A DNA stretch of 64,000 bases, taken from contig NC_067207.1 of assembly GCF_026262505.1 (NCBI RefSeq), positions 22,474,082-22,538,081 of the forward strand, written 5' to 3'. Of this stretch, positions 60,097-64,000 are shown in pieces (positions within the stretch are counted from its first letter, which is position 1; each line of letters starts with the position of its first letter). The notes below the pieces were generated by a model. That model was not told the origin of the DNA, searched no databases, and saw nothing but the letters and a program-made list of their open reading frames with translations. The translations under genes were made by a program, and so were the position numbers. The DNA comes from Trichomonas vaginalis G3. Taxonomy: Eukaryota > Parabasalia > Trichomonadida > Trichomonadidae.

Positions 60097-61074
60097 CTAT
60101 GTCAACATTAAAAATAAGGAAGAAGAAATTGAAGATGGTAAAGAGAAACATTGATGACACAGGAATGTGTATTTGAAGTTATAGATAGAAATTGTAGTGT
60201 AGTTTGTGAAATCATCAACTGTGAATTGATTGTGACTAAGAGGTTTGAAAGAAGATGATGATATCTTTGATACAGATTTAGGATATATGATCGTGTTTAT
60301 GTTCGTGTTCATTTTAAGTATTTCATCTTGATATTCGTATCTATTACTCTCATTAGTTGATGATATAACAACTGTTCTATTTTCTTTGTAATATGTTGCA
60401 TATAAACTTGAATTCGTATAAATAATATCTTTTTTCTGAACTGCTGAATTATAAAATCCGAATCCATATGGATCATACCATGCTATTTCTTTTGTTGAAT
60501 TTTCTTTTCGATAAATTGTTATAGATTTAATTGATTTTGGCTCATATAACAAACCTGTAATAGATTGGACTGTCTGCGGTATATATAAATGCTCAACATT
60601 TTGCAAACAACCTGTTGCACCTGGAAGTATTGAAGTTACTCCATATGGTATCGTTAATATTTTAGACTGGTAATTTGGTGGCACATTTACCAATTTCGTC
60701 ATATCTTTTGAGTACAAAATTCCGTCTTTTACTTGAAAATTCGCTTGATTCTCATCAATTGAGTATTTTTCTAATTTATTATTAAACTCAAGAGGTCCTC
60801 TGTGATGAAACGTAGTAAGGTGAAATGGAATGTGAATTTCAGTAATTTGAGATTTTGAGATGATGTTATTACCAAACTCTTCAACTGAATCAGGAAATTC
60901 AATTGTTTCCAATTTGTAATAATCCATAAATGCTGAATCTTCAATTTTTTTAACCGGACCATGGATTTTAATATGAACCGCATCAATTTTATGCTCCCAT
61001 TGGTTACTATCAATAGAATTTGCACTAGTAGTGATTGTAAGTGTTTTGGTTGGCTCATCCCAATCATATCCCGT
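60097..61074 (-). CDS. BspA-like cassette, type A, copy 2 (open, no start codon at its 5' edge)
   Basis: Open frame of 325 codons from just after a TGA (61075-61077), starting GYDWDEPTKTLTITTSANSI. The first in-frame ATG gives MDYYKLETIEFPDSVEEFGN at 60927. LRR units: ITEIHIPFHLTTFHHRG, VEHLYIPQTVQSITGLLY, IIYPKSVSKISSSSFKPL. Its 3' 250 bases are almost identical to type B (58545-58795) while the rest is type A, so it is a mosaic. Translation from the internal ATG would give a protein with no signal peptide, odd for a surface family, so the cassette may be silent. Confidence 0.75.
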   Translation of the reverse strand, partial: TGYDWDEPTKTLTITTSANSIDSNQWEHKIDAVHIKIHGPVKKIEDSAFMDYYKLETIEFPDSVEEFGNNIISKSQITEIHIPFHLTTFHHRGPLEFNNKLEKYSIDENQANFQVKDGILYSKDMTKLVNVPPNYQSKILTIPYGVTSILPGATGCLQNVEHLYIPQTVQSITGLLYEPKSIKSITIYRKENSTKEIAWYDPYGFGFYNSAVQKKDIIYTNSSLYATYYKENRTVVISSTNESNRYEYQDEILKMNTNINTIIYPKSVSKISSSSFKPLSHNQFTVDDFTNYTTISIYNFKYTFLCHQCFSLPSSISSSLFLMLT

Positions 61075-61437
61075 TCAAAAATGTATGAGTTAAATTAGGA
61101 AAAAATTGAAAAAATTTGAATGATAACTATATATTTCTACTTTTGTTCTAAAATAGCATGTAAGTTAGATTGAATCGAAATAGAGCCCTAATAATTCAAT
61201 GCTGAATAATTCAAAATGAATCCGCGGCAATTGAAAATTTGATTGTTAATTTTTTATGCAAATTTTTCCCCTATTGAATCACAATGATTAATGGAAAATT
61301 GCAAAAGAATCAATTTTTATTTCAATTCAATATTACTATAATTTCTCTCATTGGAATAGCACTTCTCAATGATATCAGAAAAATCGATGATTACTCACTC
61401 AAAACCAGGCTTTTATAATCATTTTTTTTTGATGTGA
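61075..61437. other. Array spacer (A2/B2)
   Basis: Spacer between cassettes, repeated from 58144-58509 with a few one-base differences. No gene seen; CAATTGAAAATTTGATTGT and A/T-rich words only. Confidence 0.6.
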
Positions 61438-62421
61438 TTATAAAATAACATAAAAAATTAATAAAGGAGCGTGTAAAGAGAAATATTGATGACACAGGAA
61501 TGTGTATTTGAAGTTATAGATAGAAATTGTAGTGTAGTTTGTGAAATCATCAACTGTGAATTGATTGTGACTAAGAGGTTTGAAAGAAGATGATGATATC
61601 TTTGATACAGATTTAGGATATATGATCGTGTTTATGTTCGTGTTCATTTTAAGTATTTCATCTTGATATTCGTATCTATTACTCTCATTAGTTGATGATA
61701 TAACAACTGTTCTATTTTCTTTATAATATGTTGCATATAAACTTGAATTCGTATAAATAATATCTTTTTTCTGAACTGCTGAATTATAAAATCCGAATCC
61801 ATATGGGTCAGACCAAGCAATTTCTTCATATGGATTTTGCTTTCGATATATTGTTACAGATTTGATAGCTTTAGGTCGAAATAAAAGCGCCGTAATAGAT
61901 TGGACTGTTTGAGGTATATATAAATGCTCAACTATTTGTAAGCATTCTGTAGAACCGGAAAGTATTGAAGTTACTCCAAAAGGAACTGTTAGTATTTTAG
62001 ACTGATAATTTGGAGGAACACATACTAATTTTATCATATCTTTAGAGAATAAAATGCCATCTAGTACTTGATAATTCGGTTGATTTTCATCTATTGTATA
62101 TTTTTCTAGTTTATAATTATGTTCGAGAGGTTCACTGGTATGGAATACTCTAAGATGATACGGAATGTGAAATTCTCTAATTTGTGAACTTGTGATAATA
62201 TTATTACCAAATTCTTCAACTGAATCAGGAAATTCGATTGTTTCAAGTTTAACATAATCAGTAAATGCAAATTCGCCTATCTTTTTAACCGGACCTTGAA
62301 TTTTAATATGAACTGCTTCTTGTTTTTTCTCTGATTGAGGTTCTTCAAATGATGCTGAACTTGTGGTAATAGTGAGAGTTTTCGATGACAGATCCCAATC
62401 ATACTTGTATGCTAATGCATC
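61438..62421 (-). CDS. BspA-like cassette, type B, copy 2 (open, no start codon at its 5' edge)
   Basis: Open frame of 327 codons after a TAA, starting DALAYKYDWDLSSKTLTITT. The first in-frame ATG gives MIKLVCVPPNYQSKILTVPF at 62037, so an ATG-started product would be only 199 residues. The 3' end is the same as B1. LRR units fit the 23-residue TpLRR/BspA type. The residues ALAYKYDWD look like the region just after a signal-peptide cleavage site, which suggests that the missing 5' part coded for a signal peptide. Confidence 0.75.
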   Translation of the reverse strand, partial: DALAYKYDWDLSSKTLTITTSSASFEEPQSEKKQEAVHIKIQGPVKKIGEFAFTDYVKLETIEFPDSVEEFGNNIITSSQIREFHIPYHLRVFHTSEPLEHNYKLEKYTIDENQPNYQVLDGILFSKDMIKLVCVPPNYQSKILTVPFGVTSILSGSTECLQIVEHLYIPQTVQSITALLFRPKAIKSVTIYRKQNPYEEIAWSDPYGFGFYNSAVQKKDIIYTNSSLYATYYKENRTVVISSTNESNRYEYQDEILKMNTNINTIIYPKSVSKISSSSFKPLSHNQFTVDDFTNYTTISIYNFKYTFLCHQYFSLHAPLLIFYVIL

Positions 62422-63028
62422 TTATAAGATTAAAAAAAAAATTAGGGTTTTCCTAAAAGTACAAAACCGATTATTTTACATTCAAACTGCGTATTATTTG
62501 GACGTTTAAAAATCTATCGGCGTAAAGTGGACAAAAGATGTATTTATTTTTTCTTTTATATATTTTGCATACGCAATTGTTGCTATACTTTATTAATGGA
62601 TTTGATTATTTATAATCGTCAACTCCAAATAATCGTCAAATTCGAATTTTAAATAATCAGTTTTGCGCTTTTTTTGCACCCCATATAAAAACCAAAAATT
62701 GAATATTATATTTTTTAGGATGCGTAATGATTGCATAAGAAATCAACACACTCATAAATGATTTTCAAATAATTTTGATGCTAGTATTAATTCAATAAAT
62801 GAATATCATTGGAATGGTTGTAAGTATCAATTCACACTGAAGAAAAACAGAAATGCGCAATAGCGATAGTATTATCATTATGATATAAAATAAAGATATT
62901 TTCATCAAAAAAATAAAATAATTTATGGAATATTAGATAATATTAGATAATAATCTGCTTTTTATCCTACTATATCTATAAAAGTTATAAAGAGGATTTG
63001 ATTATTAGAAATGCAAAAGGATTCTTTA
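62422..63028. other. Array spacer
   Basis: Second copy of the 59493-60096 spacer, with a handful of one-base length differences. Confidence 0.6.
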
Positions 63029-64000
63029 CTATGTCAACATTAAAAATAAGGAAGAAGAAATTGAAGATGGTAAAGAGAAACATTGATAGCACAGGAATGT
63101 GTATTTGAAGTTATAGATAGAAATTGTAGTGTAGTTTGTGAAATCATCAACTGTGAATTGATTGTGACTAAGAGGTTTGAAAGAAGATGATGATATCTTT
63201 GATACAGATTTAGGATATATGATCGTGTTTATGTTCGTGTTCATTTTAAGTATTTCATCTTGATATTCGTATCTATTACTCTCATTAGTTGATGATATAA
63301 CAACTGTTCTATTTTCTTTGTAATATGTTGCATATAAACTTGAATTCGTATAAATAATATCTTTTTTCTGAACTGCTGAATTATAAAATCCGAATCCATA
63401 TGGATCATACCATGCTATTTCTTTTGTTGAATTTTCTTTTCGATAAATTGTTATAGATTTAATTGATTTTGGCTCATATAACAAACCTGTAATAGATTGG
63501 ACTGTCTGCGGTATATATAAATGCTCAACATTTTGCAAACAACCTGTTGCACCTGGAAGTATTGAAGTTACTCCATATGGTATCGTTAATATTTTAGACT
63601 GGTAATTTGGTGGCACATTTACCAATTTCGTCATATCTTTTGAGTACAAAATTCCGTCTTTTACTTGAAAATTCGCTTGATTCTCATCAATTGAGTATTT
63701 TTCTAATTTATTATTAAACTCAAGAGGTCCTCTGTGATGAAACGTAGTAAGGTGAAATGGAATGTGAATTTCAGTAATTTGAGATTTTGAGATGATGTTA
63801 TTACCAAACTCTTCAACTGAATCAGGAAATTCAATTGTTTCCAATTTGTAATAATCCATAAATGCTGAATCTTCAATTTTTTTAACCGGACCATGGATTT
63901 TAATATGAACCGCATCAATTTTATGCTCCCATTGGTTACTATCAATAGAATTTGCACTAGTAGTGATTGTAAGTGTTTTGGTTGGCTCATCCCAATCATA
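63029..64000 (-). CDS. BspA-like cassette, type A, copy 3 (continues to window edge)
   Basis: Nearly identical to copy 2 (60097-61074), including the type B-like 3' end, and open to the window edge. One replacement is visible near the C-terminus (FLCYQCFSL instead of FLCHQCFSL). The array probably continues beyond the window. Confidence 0.78.
   Translation of the reverse strand, partial: YDWDEPTKTLTITTSANSIDSNQWEHKIDAVHIKIHGPVKKIEDSAFMDYYKLETIEFPDSVEEFGNNIISKSQITEIHIPFHLTTFHHRGPLEFNNKLEKYSIDENQANFQVKDGILYSKDMTKLVNVPPNYQSKILTIPYGVTSILPGATGCLQNVEHLYIPQTVQSITGLLYEPKSIKSITIYRKENSTKEIAWYDPYGFGFYNSAVQKKDIIYTNSSLYATYYKENRTVVISSTNESNRYEYQDEILKMNTNINTIIYPKSVSKISSSSFKPLSHNQFTVDDFTNYTTISIYNFKYTFLCYQCFSLPSSISSSLFLMLT

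Noticed and set aside
1-64000. CRISPR array, tRNA or rRNA genes
   Set aside because: No regularly spaced direct repeats of CRISPR type and no tRNA or rRNA signature found; the direct repeats present are minisatellites, ankyrin units or transposon repeats.

Overview
The window looks like nuclear DNA of a trichomonad, most likely Trichomonas vaginalis or a close relative. Four signs point there. Host genes have no introns, are compact and sit in very AT-rich spacers. There is a pyruvate:ferredoxin oxidoreductase with a short MLS...R hydrogenosome-type leader and a TCATTT initiator 11 bases before its ATG. Ankyrin-repeat and BspA-like leucine-rich-repeat families are present. A large Polinton/Maverick fills one end. 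All identifications are by eye from motifs and remembered family patterns; no database search was made.

Layout. 1-14757: the 3' part of a decayed Polinton/Maverick, carrying an SF3 helicase end, packaging ATPase, three KilA-N-type genes, a T5orf172-like gene, an HNH nuclease, a retroviral-type integrase, a phage-collar-type fibre gene, small structural-type genes and a D12-class adenine methyltransferase. Its other end lies outside the window. 14865-19785: a host multi-pass membrane protein gene split by a 3.9 kb DNA transposon (15497-19403), which itself holds a second inverted-repeat element (16647-18405) and three adjacent perfect hairpins (19000-19182). 20024-33368: host genes for PFOR, a NAP1/HEM-like WAVE-complex subunit, an ankyrin protein, protein phosphatase methylesterase 1 and two unrecognised proteins. 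33751-44519: two apparently identical inverted copies of the CCT theta chaperonin gene enclosing two frameshifted ankyrin genes, a truncated PLP-enzyme fragment, a bromodomain-like pseudogene and a PKR1-like gene. 45184-51500: ribosomal protein L5 and a very long talin-like I/LWEQ protein. 52295-56460: a DNA transposon with a Kolobok/Mutator-like DDE transposase. 57168-64000: a tandem array of BspA-like cassettes, alternating types A and B with a 2.93 kb period.

Housekeeping genes (PFOR, CCT8, L5, talin-like, NAP1, PME-1) have C/G-richer codons and read as functional host genes. Around them lies expanded or decaying material: mobile elements, ankyrin and BspA family members with one-base frameshifts or stops, and truncated copies. 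Several frameshifts lie in homopolymer runs, so consensus error in a draft assembly must be excluded before calling those genes dead. The items most worth a second look are the triple-hairpin array, the nested insertion whose removal restores an open reading frame, the perfect inverted CCT8 duplication, the start-less mosaic BspA array, and the three-way-junction palindrome near the end of the Kolobok-like element.
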